This document shows positions 35,078 to 44,324 of a stretch of DNA of 64,000 nucleotides, piece by piece. The stretch is from an uncultured Tenacibaculum sp. (lineage in GTDB: Bacteria; Bacteroidota; Bacteroidia; Flavobacteriales; Flavobacteriaceae): NCBI RefSeq assembly GCF_947499065.1, contig NZ_CANMMT010000001.1, forward strand, positions 620,001-684,000, given 5' to 3'. The position numbers and the translations under genes are program-made. The notes under the pieces are model-generated. The model saw only the letters and a program-made list of their open reading frames with translations. It did not search any database and had not been told where the DNA came from. Numbering within the stretch: the stretch's first letter is position 1; each line of letters begins with the position of its first letter.

Positions 35078-35938
35078 ATGGAAACAAAAGAATTCTATAA
35101 AAACCGATTGCAACAGGTAGTTTCCTATGTAAGAACCCAATACAATGAACAGATTTCAATAGAAGAATTGGAAGAGCTATCTAATTTCTCGTACAGAAAT
35201 CTTCAACGTATTTTCAAAGCATATTATAATGAAACTATAGGAGCTTATGTAACAAGATTAAAAATAGAAAATGGTGCTAAAATGTTGTTATTTACAAAAG
35301 ATGAAATCAAACAAATAGCAGAAAATGTAGGCTATTCAGATGTGCAATCTTTTAGTAAATCTTTTAAAAAACATTTTGGTATTACCCCAGCTATTTATAG
35401 AAATAGAAAAGAAGAAATTCTTAAGAAAAATAGTAAAAAAACAAATACAAATATGCCTTTTTATGAAGACAGAATTACTGTTTTAGAAACCAAAAAAGTA
35501 GTGTATAAAACGTATAAAGGAGATTATTATAGTACTAAGGTTGATGAAATTTGGGATCAGTTATTAGAAGAAGTTGAAAGTTACAAAGTAGAAATAGACG
35601 ATCTAGAATCTTTTGGAATAATTTGGGACGAACCTATTATTTCAGAAAGTATAAACTATAATTACGATGCTTGTTTAGTAATTGATGATACTTTAAAAAT
35701 ATCAGATAAAAAATTTAAAATAAAGAACATACCAAGTAAGAAATATGCTGTATTTACACATGTAGGAGATTATAAATCAATAAGTAAAACCTACGATAAA
35801 ATATTTAGTAGTTGGTTATTTGCAACTGACAAAGAAATATCAGAAGATCCTTTTTTAGAATTTTATACAAAGCACGAATCTCATACAGAGAATCCAAAAG
35901 AATACGAAACAGAAATTTATGTACCCTTAAAAGGTTGA
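35078..35938 (+). CDS. AraC-family regulator with GyrI-like effector domain (Rob/SoxS-like)
   Basis: 286 residues. N-terminal AraC DNA-binding domain with two helix-turn-helix parts (ISIEELEELSNFSYRNLQRIF, and IKQIAENVGYSDVQSFSKSFKKHFGITPAIYR). From about residue 125 comes a GyrI-like effector-binding fold (ITVLETKKVVYKTYKGDYYS to YAVFTHVGDYKSISKTYDKIF, EIYVPLK). It probably senses a small hydrophobic molecule and activates genes. The downstream amidohydrolase starts 20 bp after its stop and could be a target, but co-transcription is more direct. Confidence 0.9.
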   Translation: METKEFYKNRLQQVVSYVRTQYNEQISIEELEELSNFSYRNLQRIFKAYYNETIGAYVTRLKIENGAKMLLFTKDEIKQIAENVGYSDVQSFSKSFKKHFGITPAIYRNRKEEILKKNSKKTNTNMPFYEDRITVLETKKVVYKTYKGDYYSTKVDEIWDQLLEEVESYKVEIDDLESFGIIWDEPIISESINYNYDACLVIDDTLKISDKKFKIKNIPSKKYAVFTHVGDYKSISKTYDKIFSSWLFATDKEISEDPFLEFYTKHESHTENPKEYETEIYVPLKG

Positions 35939-35958
35939 TTTTTAAAATCGACATTAAA

Positions 35959-37650
35959 ATGAAGAAAATGAAATTATTAATCATATTTTTTAGCTTAATA
36001 CTAACTTCAAATTCTTGTAGTAAAAAAGAAGCTATAGCTGTAATAAAAGACAATTCTAGTACACAAAAAATGTATTATAACGGAAAAATATTTACAGTAA
36101 ATGAAGCTCAACCATGGGCAGAAGCCTTAATTATTGAAAAAAATAAAATAGTTTTTATAGGTTCTAATTCAGAAGCAGAACAAAAGATAGATAAAGGAGC
36201 TGAAAAAATTAATTTACAAGGAAAGTTAGTATTACCAGGTTTTCATGACGTTCATATGCATCCAATGGAAGTAGGATCGACAACTACTGTTTTTACATTA
36301 AATGAAAACGAAAGTGATGCAGAAAACTATATATCAACAATAAAAAAAGCAGCTCAAGATAATCCAAATGTAAAGTGGTTAATAGGTTTTGGACATTCAA
36401 TAGGAGCATTATTTGAAACTCAAAGAAGTCCGTTAGAAATTATAGATGAAGCAGTTTCAGATAGGCCAGTAATTATTATGGAACAAACATCACATTCTAT
36501 GTGGATTAATTCAAAAGGGTTAGAAATGGCAGGAATTACGGCGGCGAGCAAAAATCCGCAAGGCGGAATTATAATGAAAGACAACGGCGCTTTAAATGGA
36601 ATCCTAATAGACAATGCTGGAGACGTAGCTTATCAGCAAGCATTAACTGCTTTAAAAGATGCAAATGGAGAATATGAGGGAATGGTTTCTTATGTTTTAC
36701 CAGAGTTAGCAAAACATGGAATAACATCAGTTTCTGACGCGAGAACTTATTGGAAAAGAGATCAGCACAAAACATGGAAAAATTTAGCAGATAATGGTAA
36801 ACTAACAGCACGTTTTAACTTAGGTTTATGGGCATATCCTACAGCTGATGATGCAAGTCAAATAGCATCATTAAAAACATTATTTGAAAGCAATGAAAAC
36901 AGTTTATTAAAAATTAATCAAATTAAATTGTATTCAGATGGTATAACACATAATACAACAGCAGCTTTACACAGTAATTATAAAGAAGACTATTTTAATC
37001 AATCTACCAACAATGGGTTGAATTATTTTACTGAAAACAGAATAGCAAAATATATTCAGGAATTAGAATCGGTTGGTTTTGATTTTCATATACATGCTAT
37101 TGGCGACAGGGGAGTTACAGAAGCTTTAAACGCTATTCAAAAAAGTGGATCAGATAAAGGAAGACATCGTTTAACACATGTTGAAATGGTTTCTCTATCA
37201 GATATGAACAGATTTAAACAATTAAACGTAACAGCAGATGCACAAGTAGCTGGAGATTTTACGCAACCACAAAATTGGCATCATAATAATCATTTGTTAG
37301 GTAGTGCGTTGGCTGATAATCAAGTTCCAATAAAATCATTAAAAGAAGCAGGAGCTAGACTAACTTTAAGTAGTGATTGGAATGTGAGTTCATTAAATCC
37401 ATTAATTGGACTTCAAAATGCAGTTACAAGGTCTCCACAAAATATAAGCTTAGAAGAAGCAATTAAAGCGTATACAATTAATGGAGCCTATGTAATGAGA
37501 CAAGAAAAAAAAGTAGGTTCATTGGAAGTAGGGAAGTTGGCTGACTTTGTAGTTTTAGATAGAGATATTTTTACAATTCCTACCTCTCAAATTAAACAAA
37601 CAAAAGTTATTTTGACTATTTTTAACGGGAAAGAAATTTATAAAAAATAG
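35959..37650 (+). CDS. Amidohydrolase-family lipoprotein (YtcJ-like)
   Basis: 563 residues from ATG 35959; a TTG eight codons earlier overlaps the preceding gene. Lipoprotein signal KKMKLLIIFFSLILTSNSC, with Cys20 as lipid site. Composite metal-dependent hydrolase fold of the YtcJ group: GFHDVHMHP (metal HxH), DFHIHAIGDRG, HRLTHVEMV and LSSDWNVSSLNPL with the late catalytic Asp. The C-terminal beta part reads GSLEVGKLADFVVLDRDIF. Substrate unknown (probably an amide or imide). A GC-rich palindrome TCCGC-AAG-GCGGA lies inside it. Confidence 0.9.
   Translation: MKKMKLLIIFFSLILTSNSCSKKEAIAVIKDNSSTQKMYYNGKIFTVNEAQPWAEALIIEKNKIVFIGSNSEAEQKIDKGAEKINLQGKLVLPGFHDVHMHPMEVGSTTTVFTLNENESDAENYISTIKKAAQDNPNVKWLIGFGHSIGALFETQRSPLEIIDEAVSDRPVIIMEQTSHSMWINSKGLEMAGITAASKNPQGGIIMKDNGALNGILIDNAGDVAYQQALTALKDANGEYEGMVSYVLPELAKHGITSVSDARTYWKRDQHKTWKNLADNGKLTARFNLGLWAYPTADDASQIASLKTLFESNENSLLKINQIKLYSDGITHNTTAALHSNYKEDYFNQSTNNGLNYFTENRIAKYIQELESVGFDFHIHAIGDRGVTEALNAIQKSGSDKGRHRLTHVEMVSLSDMNRFKQLNVTADAQVAGDFTQPQNWHHNNHLLGSALADNQVPIKSLKEAGARLTLSSDWNVSSLNPLIGLQNAVTRSPQNISLEEAIKAYTINGAYVMRQEKKVGSLEVGKLADFVVLDRDIFTIPTSQIKQTKVILTIFNGKEIYKK
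36555..36567. repeat. GC-rich palindrome TCCGC-N3-GCGGA (copy 1)
   Basis: TCCGCAAGGCGGA inside the amidohydrolase coding sequence. A second copy of the same 13-bp form lies at 38426. It stands out because the DNA around it is AT-rich. Confidence 0.4.
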
Positions 37651-37652
37651 CC

Positions 37653-38192
37653 TTGATAAATATATCAGAAAATATACAATTAAAAGAGATTTCGATTACA
37701 GATTCGGAGTCTCTTTTTACATTAATGAAAGAAGTTTATCCAGCTGCTTATAATCATTTTTGGAAGGATGATGGAAGTTGGTATTTAAACAGTCAGTATT
37801 CAAAAGAGAATATAAAAAAAGAACTTTTAGAAGAAAACGCTGCGTATTATTTTGTGCTATTTAAAAATGAAATAATAGGTAATTTTAGAATTCTTTGGGA
37901 TAAGAAGTTAGCTGGTTTTGATAATCAAAGAAGTGTAAAGTTGCATAGAATATATTTACATTCAAAAGTACAAGGGAATGGTGTAGGAAAATGCTTGTTA
38001 ACTTGGTTAGAAAAAGAAGCAATAAAAAAACAATATGAACTTATTTGGCTGGATGCTATGGATGAAAAACCACAAGCGCTTAAGTTTTATAAAAAACTAG
38101 GGTACCAATATCATTCACATTGTTTTTTAGATTTTGACTTGTTGTATGATAATGTTAGAAAAATGAGCCAACTTTACAAAGAGTTGAGTTAA
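37653..38192 (+). CDS. GNAT N-acetyltransferase
   Basis: 179 residues, start at TTG 37653, only 2 bp behind the amidohydrolase stop, so they are probably one operon. GNAT core: [21 protein letters not shown] (acetyl-CoA loop QGNGVGK), then [33 protein letters not shown]. The N-terminus carries [23 protein letters not shown], seen in a common flavobacterial acetyltransferase group. Its stop overlaps that of dut by 4 bp on the opposite strand. Confidence 0.87.
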   Translation: MINISENIQLKEISITDSESLFTLMKEVYPAAYNHFWKDDGSWYLNSQYSKENIKKELLEENAAYYFVLFKNEIIGNFRILWDKKLAGFDNQRSVKLHRIYLHSKVQGNGVGKCLLTWLEKEAIKKQYELIWLDAMDEKPQALKFYKKLGYQYHSHCFLDFDLLYDNVRKMSQLYKELS

Positions 38193-38620
38193 ACTCCAGT
38201 ACTACCAAAACCACCAGCACCACGTTCAGTTTCGTCTAAAACCGTAACTTCTTGCCAGTTTACACGTTCGTGTTTAGCAATAACAAGTTGTGCAATACGC
38301 TCTCCATCGTTAACTATAAAATCTTCGTTAGATAAGTTTACTAAAATCACACCAATTTCGCCTCTATAATCAGCATCAACAGTACCTGGAGCGTTTAGAA
38401 CAGTAATTCCTTTTTTGGCAGCGAGTCCGCTTCGCGGACGTACCTGTGCTTCATAGCCCTGTGGCAAAGCTATAAATAAACCAGTTTTAATAATAGCTCT
38501 CTCTAAAGGCTTTAAAGTTATAGCAGCATCAATATTGGCACGTAAGTCCATACCTGCAGAACCTTCAGTCTCGTAAGCAGGAGTTTGGTGTTTTGATTTG
38601 TTAATTATTTGTACGTTCAT
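38189..38620 (-). CDS. dut: dUTP diphosphatase
   Basis: Hydrolyses dUTP to dUMP, keeping uracil out of DNA. 143 residues from ATG 38620 (a nine-residue longer frame exists upstream). All five dUTPase motifs: [42 protein letters not shown] and [10 protein letters not shown]. The codons for PRSG (CCGCGAAGCGGA) form a GC-rich palindrome out of character with the rest of the gene. Divergent from gpsA. Confidence 0.97.
   Translation of the reverse strand: MNVQIINKSKHQTPAYETEGSAGMDLRANIDAAITLKPLERAIIKTGLFIALPQGYEAQVRPRSGLAAKKGITVLNAPGTVDADYRGEIGVILVNLSNEDFIVNDGERIAQLVIAKHERVNWQEVTVLDETERGAGGFGSTGV
38426..38438. repeat. GC-rich palindrome TCCGC-N3-GCGGA (copy 2)
   Basis: TCCGCTTCGCGGA within dut, 1.87 kb from copy 1. 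In RNA it would form a hairpin. Confidence 0.4.
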
Positions 38621-38689
38621 ATTCTTCAAAAAATTTTCAACCTTCAAATATAATACCCTTAAGTTATAGATAGTAGTTTATAGTTTTAT

Positions 38690-38697
38690 TAATTTTG
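38690..38697 (+). promoter_or_regulatory. -7 promoter element for gpsA
   Basis: TAATTTTG (TAnnTTTG) 21 bp upstream of the gpsA ATG. A clear TTG at -33 is not visible. Confidence 0.5.
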
Positions 38698-38718
38698 TCT
38701 TAGAAATAAAATACTACT

Positions 38719-39714
38719 ATGAGTACACATCAAAAGATAGCAGTTTTAGGTGGAGGAAGTTGGGCTACGGCTATTGTAAAAATGTTATCAGAAAACTTAG
38801 ATACTATTGGTTGGTATATGCGAAGTGTATATGCTATTGAACATATAAAACGTAACAAACATAACCCTAGTTATTTAAGTTCAGCAGAACTACATCCAGA
38901 GCAATTAGATTTGTCAGATGATATGAATCATATTGTAGAAAATTATGATGTTTTAATTTTTGCAATTCCATCAGCATTTCTAAAAACTGAACTAGAAAAA
39001 TTGTCTGTTTCACTTGAAAATAAAATTATTTTTTCTGCAATAAAAGGAATCGTTCCAGAGTCGGGATTAATAGTAGGTGAGCATTTCCATGATATTCATA
39101 ATGTGCCTTTTGAAAATATAGGAGTTATTACTGGTCCTTGTCATGCAGAAGAAGTTGCTATGGAACGATTATCATACTTAACCTTAGCTTGTCAGGACGA
39201 ACAAAAAGCAAAAGATTTAAGTAAGTTTATCGCTGGACGTTATATAAAAACTAAAATATCTGACGATATTATTGGTACGGAATATGCTGCAATGCTAAAA
39301 AATATCTATGCAATAGCTGCAGGTATAGCGCATGGTTTAGGTTATGGAGATAACTTCCAATCGGTATTGATGAGTAATGCAATTCGTGAAATGAAACGAT
39401 TTATAAAAAAGGTTCATAAAATGAAACGTAACATTAATAATTCGGCCTATTTAGGAGATTTATTAGTTACAGGATATTCTGTTTTTAGTAGAAACAGAAT
39501 GTTTGGAAATATGATTGGTAAAGGTTACACCGTAAAATCAGCTATGTTTGAAATGAGTATGGTTGCTGAAGGATACTACGCTACAAAGAGTGCCTATAAA
39601 ATTAATCAGAAAAACGGTGCAAGAACTCCTATTATTGACGCTGTCTATAATGTATTATATGACAAAAAAGAAGCGAAAGATGAGTTTTTAAAGTTAACAA
39701 ATAGATTAGATTAG
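38719..39714 (+). CDS. gpsA: NAD(P)-dependent glycerol-3-phosphate dehydrogenase
   Basis: Makes sn-glycerol-3-phosphate for phospholipids. 331 residues. N-terminal Rossmann motif VLGGGSWATAIVKML, FAIPSAFL, SAIKGIV, ITGPCHAEEVA, the catalytic Lys region EYAAMLKNIYAIAAGI and SRNRMFGNMIGKG. The usual GPSFA of the family reads GPCHA. glpD, acting in the opposite direction on the same metabolite, is 3 kb to the right. Confidence 0.93.
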   Translation: MSTHQKIAVLGGGSWATAIVKMLSENLDTIGWYMRSVYAIEHIKRNKHNPSYLSSAELHPEQLDLSDDMNHIVENYDVLIFAIPSAFLKTELEKLSVSLENKIIFSAIKGIVPESGLIVGEHFHDIHNVPFENIGVITGPCHAEEVAMERLSYLTLACQDEQKAKDLSKFIAGRYIKTKISDDIIGTEYAAMLKNIYAIAAGIAHGLGYGDNFQSVLMSNAIREMKRFIKKVHKMKRNINNSAYLGDLLVTGYSVFSRNRMFGNMIGKGYTVKSAMFEMSMVAEGYYATKSAYKINQKNGARTPIIDAVYNVLYDKKEAKDEFLKLTNRLD

Positions 39715-39757
39715 TTGTCTGCATTTGTACAAATAATCCTTCTTAATAAAAAGAAGT

Positions 39758-39794
39758 CTACTCACCAATCGCTTCTAGATTGAGTTGTGTGTAG
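39758..39794. other. Unassigned extended hairpin downstream of gpsA
   Basis: CTACTCACCAATC and GATTGAGTTGTGTGTAG can pair as CAATC/GATTG plus CTACTCAC/GTGTGTAG (one mismatch, with an AGTT bulge). It is followed by only a weak T-run. A shorter CTTCTT/AAGAAG hairpin lies just before it. It could be a terminator or a small RNA. Confidence 0.35.
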
Positions 39795-39940
39795 GTTTTG
39801 TAACGAATTACAATAACGACAAATTTAATTTAAAATTCTGATTGACAAACTTTTTTGTAAAAATATATTCTTATTTAAATTAGAGAAATAATTTTACAGT
39901 TAGTTTAAAATTTTATAGATTCGTTTAAAATTAAACAATA

Positions 39941-40600
39941 ATGAAAACGATACAAGAAGCTGTAGAAATTACAATTAGAAAGACACCGTTTATTGAAGAA
40001 GCTTTAAATGAGAAGCTTATCAATGTATCTTCTCTAGCTAGAGAAATTTTACCAGAAGTATCAAAGCTTTTAAAAAAGGAAGTAAAAGTTGGTGCAGTAA
40101 TGATGGCTATTAACAGGTTATCACCTGCTAACGAATTAAGAGTGCGTAAAAATATTAAACGTTTAGCTCTTGATTTAGGCGATGTAATTGTACGTTCTGA
40201 CTTATGCGATTTTACATTTAAAAATACCACTTCATTATTAAAAGAGATTGCTAAAATATTAAGCAAATCGGCAGATAGTAACGACTATTTCTTAACTGTT
40301 TCTCAAGGAATATTTGAAACAAATATTGTTACGAGTAAAAATTTACAACCTTATGTTGAAGAAATTTTTAAACGTGAAACGTTAATTAATAATGTAAACG
40401 ATTTAGCTTCAATCACAATTAAATTGCCAAAGGATAACTTAGAGCAATCTGGAGTTTACTATTTTATTTTAAAGCAGTTTGCTTGGGCAAACATAGCTGT
40501 ACAAGAGGTAATATCTACAACTCATGAAATGACAATTGTTGTAAAAGAACAAGATATCAACGAAACGTTTGCCATTTTAATGGATTTAAAACTGAATTAA
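39941..40600 (+). CDS. ACT-domain protein (aspartokinase-like C-terminal fold)
   Basis: 219 residues, no signal peptide. The N-terminal half is helical (IQEAVEITIRKTPFIEEALNEKLINVSSLAREI, then EVKVGAVMMAINRL), looking like a small DNA- or protein-binding helical domain. The C-terminal half looks like ACT repeats as in aspartokinases: GVYYFILKQFAWANIAVQEV with EMTIVVKEQDINETFAILMDL. A kinase domain is absent. It is probably a regulatory amino-acid sensor; this family is common in flavobacteria. The MFS gene starts 9 bp later. Confidence 0.7.
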   Translation: MKTIQEAVEITIRKTPFIEEALNEKLINVSSLAREILPEVSKLLKKEVKVGAVMMAINRLSPANELRVRKNIKRLALDLGDVIVRSDLCDFTFKNTTSLLKEIAKILSKSADSNDYFLTVSQGIFETNIVTSKNLQPYVEEIFKRETLINNVNDLASITIKLPKDNLEQSGVYYFILKQFAWANIAVQEVISTTHEMTIVVKEQDINETFAILMDLKLN

Positions 40601-40609
40601 AACAAAAGA

Positions 40610-41878
40610 ATGGATAAAAAAGATCCCTACGCATCACTAAGAATTAAGGAATTTAATATTTTTCTTTTAGTACGTTTTGCTTTGGTATTTGCATGGTCTA
40701 TGCAATTTATTATTATCGAATGGCAAGTATATTCAATAACAAAAGACCCATGGAGTTTAGGTTTAATTGGAGCTTTTGAATTTTTACCTGCATTTTCTAT
40801 GGCATTATTTGCTGGGCATATAGTAGATCAAAAAGAAAAGAGGAATTTATTAGCGCTTTGTATTGGTGCCTTTTCATTAATAAGTTTAGGATTGTATTTT
40901 TTAACGTTACCTAGTTTTGTAGAGGAATGGGAAACAAATACAGTTTTATACGCCATTTATGGATTGGTATTTTTTGGTGGATTTTTACGTTCGTTTTTCG
41001 GACCAACTATTTTTTCGTTAATAGCATTAATTGTACCTAAAAAATTATATCCAAATGCAGCTACTTGGAGTAGTTCTACTTGGCAAATCGCCTCGGTTTT
41101 GGGGCCTGCTTTTGCTGGTTATACTATTTATTTAATGGGGGTAAACCTATCATTATGTATTGTATTTGGTTTGGTATTATTTTCTCTTTTAATGGTTTTC
41201 TTTATTAAAAGAAAACCTATAATGAATCCTAAAAAAGGAGAAAAAATTTCAAAGAGTCTTAGTGAAGGAATATCTTTTGTATTTAAAACAAAAGCCATTT
41301 TAGGAGCTATCACTTTAGATATGATTTCGGTATTATTTGGAGGAGCTATTGCATTATTACCAGTATTTGCTCAAGACATTTTACAAGTTGGAGCAAAAGG
41401 TTTTGGAGTTTTAAGAGCTGCACCTGCTATTGGAGCTTTTTTAACAATGTTAATTACAGCATATATACCTATAAGTAAAAATGCTGGTATGAAACTCTTA
41501 GCAGCTATTTTTGGTTTTGGAGTATGTATTATTGTATTCGGACTTTCTTCAATTTTTTGGGTATCATTATTAGCTCTATTTTTTAGTGGTGTAACCGATG
41601 GAATTTCTATGGTTATTAGACAAACTATTTTACAATTAAAAACACCAGATCATATGCGAGGTAGAGTTGCTTCAGTAAATTCTATGTTTGTAGGGTCATC
41701 AAACGAGTTAGGAGCGCTTGAAAGCGGTTTAACTGCAAAATTAATGGGTACGGTTACTGCAGTAGTTTTTGGTGGAACTATGACCTTAATTACAGTAGTT
41801 ACAACAGGTGTTTTAAATCCAACATTACGAAAGTTAGATTTAACAAAGGATTTAGAAGCACATGAGAAAATAGAATAA
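40610..41878 (+). CDS. MFS transporter (EntS-like exporter)
   Basis: 422 residues with about 12 hydrophobic segments. The N-terminus (ASLRIKEFNIFLLVRFALVFAWSMQ), the loop GHIVDQKEKRNLLAL after helix 2, and the C-terminal KTPDHMRGRVASVNSMFVGSSNELGALESG are the hallmarks of the enterobactin-exporter-like DHA3 group. Substrate unknown. It is in one unit with the ACT protein gene, closed by a strong terminator. Confidence 0.9.
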   Translation: MDKKDPYASLRIKEFNIFLLVRFALVFAWSMQFIIIEWQVYSITKDPWSLGLIGAFEFLPAFSMALFAGHIVDQKEKRNLLALCIGAFSLISLGLYFLTLPSFVEEWETNTVLYAIYGLVFFGGFLRSFFGPTIFSLIALIVPKKLYPNAATWSSSTWQIASVLGPAFAGYTIYLMGVNLSLCIVFGLVLFSLLMVFFIKRKPIMNPKKGEKISKSLSEGISFVFKTKAILGAITLDMISVLFGGAIALLPVFAQDILQVGAKGFGVLRAAPAIGAFLTMLITAYIPISKNAGMKLLAAIFGFGVCIIVFGLSSIFWVSLLALFFSGVTDGISMVIRQTILQLKTPDHMRGRVASVNSMFVGSSNELGALESGLTAKLMGTVTAVVFGGTMTLITVVTTGVLNPTLRKLDLTKDLEAHEKIE

Positions 41879-41904
41879 TACAATTATAATTTCACTATAA
41901 AAAT

Positions 41905-41938
41905 AAACCCCGTAAAAGAATTCTCTTACGGGGTTTTT
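41905..41938. terminator. Bidirectional terminator
   Basis: AAACCCCGTAA/TTACGGGGTTT stem with an inner AGAATTCT, T-run on both sides; between the MFS gene and the convergent 167-aa gene. Confidence 0.92.
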
Positions 41939-41958
41939 ATATTATATAATTGTCTGTT

Positions 41959-42462
41959 TTAAGACATATCCATATAGCTAATTTTAGTAATTGTGTTAGC
42001 AGCTTGGTCAAATTCTATATTAATAAAAGCGTCACAGTCTTCACACTGTGTAAATAAAATACTTTTAGCACCATTTCTACCTACACTAAATACAATTTTA
42101 CCTAATTTACTAATATTATCTCCAATTGTAATAGTAGCTCCTTTAATTGTAATGGAAGAAGCATTACTATTTACTTCGAAAGATTCTACAAAAGGACTAC
42201 TTCCCATAGTAGAAAAATCTACTTTTAAACCATTAAATGTGAAATAATAATAAGTTTCAGTTTCGTTTACACTATATGAAGCTGAAGGGCCTAATAATTT
42301 TTCAACAGCAGATTGATTCCCTTTTGTTTTCTTTAAATCAGCTAAAGTTGTAGCATTTATTTTAATTCCTTCAAATTCTGAGGAAGTAATGATATTACTG
42401 GTTTGACTTTTAGCAATTACACTACTCAATAAAAATATAAATACAAATATTCTATGTTTCAT
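41959..42462 (-). CDS. Exported hypothetical protein
   Basis: 167 residues with signal peptide KHRIFVFIFLLSSVIAKSQ. The mature domain is beta-rich (TETYYYFTFNGLKVDFSTMG, SFEVNSNASSITIKGATITIGD) with FTQCEDCD near the end, a possible metal or disulfide site. I do not recognise the family. Monocistronic, 102 bp downstream of glpD. Confidence 0.7.
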   Translation of the reverse strand: MKHRIFVFIFLLSSVIAKSQTSNIITSSEFEGIKINATTLADLKKTKGNQSAVEKLLGPSASYSVNETETYYYFTFNGLKVDFSTMGSSPFVESFEVNSNASSITIKGATITIGDNISKLGKIVFSVGRNGAKSILFTQCEDCDAFINIEFDQAANTITKISYMDMS

Positions 42463-42564
42463 TTTACTTTAATTATTAATTGTACAACAATCTTTTTCAG
42501 AAATTTTTTAGCCTGCCAAAGATATAATAATTGTTCATCCTAACAATTAAATTATGTAAAGTGA

Positions 42565-44211
42565 TTAGTTAAAATTTACAGCGATTTCTATTTTTGATTC
42601 TAATTCTTTTAAATACTTCTGGTTTTCAGTATCTGACCAGTTGTAGTAATTTGAAAATTCTTTTAAAATTTCATGTTTGTATGCATCAACACTAGGTTTA
42701 TCGAAGAATAATCTACCTGTTCTACGCATAAAAAAGTCGGTTGGAGTACAAGTCATTTCATGTTGAATGGTAAACCAAGCCTCTGCTTTTAATAAACGAA
42801 GTAGGTAATCTTCATCTTTTAATTCGTTAAATTTATCAATAATAACATCGGTTTGTTTTCCATAATTATGTACTAAATAAGCAGCATCTGTTTTTGTAAA
42901 ACCATGGTTTTTTAAATTTTTAGCCACTTGCTCTATATATAAATTTACCGATTTATAATTTTGAAAAGGACCACCTGATAAAATGATGTCTTCAGTTTGA
43001 ATTGGGTCAAATTCAACTTCAAAACGACGAACCATTTTCTTAGCGACTAAATCAACAATACGTTCTGCCATTTTTCTATATCCGGTTAATTTACCTCCAG
43101 CTATAGATATTAATTTAGTATCAGAAACGAAAATTTCATCTTTCCTAGATAATTCTGAAGCAGATTTTCCTTCCTCATGAATTAAAGGACGTAAACCAGC
43201 CCATGAAGATTGAATATCGTCAATAGTTAAGTTAACCTCAGGAAACATGTTATTTACTGCCTCTATTAAATACATGGCATCGACAATACTTGTTTCTACA
43301 GTATTTTTATCTTGCTGAAAGTTGGTATCAGTAGTACCAAAATAAGTTACTTTTCCTCGAGGAATAGCAAACATCATTCGTCCATCAGGAATATCAAAAT
43401 AAACAGATTGTTTTACTGGTAATTTTTCATGAGCAACCACCAAGTGTACTCCTTTGGTCAAATGCAATCGTTTACCAATTTTTGAATTATTTATTTGACG
43501 TAGTTCATCAACCCAAGGACCAGCAGCATTTACCACATATTTTGCCTTAATTTCATAAGTTTCATTAGTAAACTCATCAGTTACTTTAGCTCCAACAACT
43601 CGTTTATTTTTATAAATAAATTCATTTGCTTTGGTATAGTTAAGTATTTGAGCATTGTATTGACTGGCTGTTTTTAACACTTCAATTGTTAAACGAGCAT
43701 CATCAGTACGATATTCAGCATAATAACCAGCGCCATTTAAAATATTTTCAGGTAATAAAGGTTCTTTTTGAAGAGCTTCTTTTTTATCAAGCATTTTACG
43801 TTTATCGTCACCTTCAACAGAGGCTAAAACATCGTATACTTTTAAACCTATAGAAGTTAACCAAGAACCATAAGTTCCTCCATCAATTAATGGTAAAATC
43901 ATTTTTTCAGGAATGACCAAATGTGGAGCTATTTTATGAACAATTGCTCGTTCTGTTCCCACTTCTTTTACCAACCAAAAATCAAATTGTTTTAAATATC
44001 GTAAACCACCATGAATTAGTTTTGTTGATTTACTTGAGGTACCCGAAGCAAAATCATTTTTTTCTACTAGCGCAACTTTCATTCCTCTTGAAGCTGCATC
44101 TAAAGCAATTCCTGCTCCTGTAATACCTCCTCCAATAATTAAAATATCAAATTCGGTTTCTTGTATTTCTTTTTGAGTATTTGTTCGGTTAAAAAATGAA
44201 AATCTGTTCAT
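42565..44211 (-). CDS. glpD: Glycerol-3-phosphate dehydrogenase (FAD, aerobic type)
   Basis: 548 residues. FAD-binding start DILIIGGGITGAGIALDAAS (about 23-42), GTSSKSTKLIHGGLRYL (about 57-73), then KYVVNAAGPWVDELR, the substrate block GVHLVV and FAIPRGKVTYFGTTDT, and the C-terminal DAO_C helical domain. It oxidises sn-glycerol-3-phosphate to dihydroxyacetone phosphate at the membrane. Single gene; a glycerol kinase is not in the window. Confidence 0.95.
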   Translation of the reverse strand: MNRFSFFNRTNTQKEIQETEFDILIIGGGITGAGIALDAASRGMKVALVEKNDFASGTSSKSTKLIHGGLRYLKQFDFWLVKEVGTERAIVHKIAPHLVIPEKMILPLIDGGTYGSWLTSIGLKVYDVLASVEGDDKRKMLDKKEALQKEPLLPENILNGAGYYAEYRTDDARLTIEVLKTASQYNAQILNYTKANEFIYKNKRVVGAKVTDEFTNETYEIKAKYVVNAAGPWVDELRQINNSKIGKRLHLTKGVHLVVAHEKLPVKQSVYFDIPDGRMMFAIPRGKVTYFGTTDTNFQQDKNTVETSIVDAMYLIEAVNNMFPEVNLTIDDIQSSWAGLRPLIHEEGKSASELSRKDEIFVSDTKLISIAGGKLTGYRKMAERIVDLVAKKMVRRFEVEFDPIQTEDIILSGGPFQNYKSVNLYIEQVAKNLKNHGFTKTDAAYLVHNYGKQTDVIIDKFNELKDEDYLLRLLKAEAWFTIQHEMTCTPTDFFMRRTGRLFFDKPSVDAYKHEILKEFSNYYNWSDTENQKYLKELESKIEIAVNFN

Positions 44212-44268
44212 AGAATATTTTTTGTTCTTAACAAAAATAAGAATAAAAAGAAGTAGATATCAATAAAA

Positions 44269-44296
44269 AAAGAGTTGAAAATTAATTCAACTCTTT
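44269..44296 (-). terminator. Terminator of the YHS gene pair
   Basis: AAAGAGTTGAA/TTCAACTCTTT stem with a 6-nt AT loop; T-run on the minus strand. It lies 29 bp behind the second YHS gene. Confidence 0.85.
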
Positions 44297-44324
44297 ATAG
44301 TCGCCCCCGCAACACATAAACCAT

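Noticed and set aside
36420..36811. Open frames on the minus strand inside the amidohydrolase gene
   Set aside because: They are shadows of a well-supported coding gene on the plus strand and have no family features.
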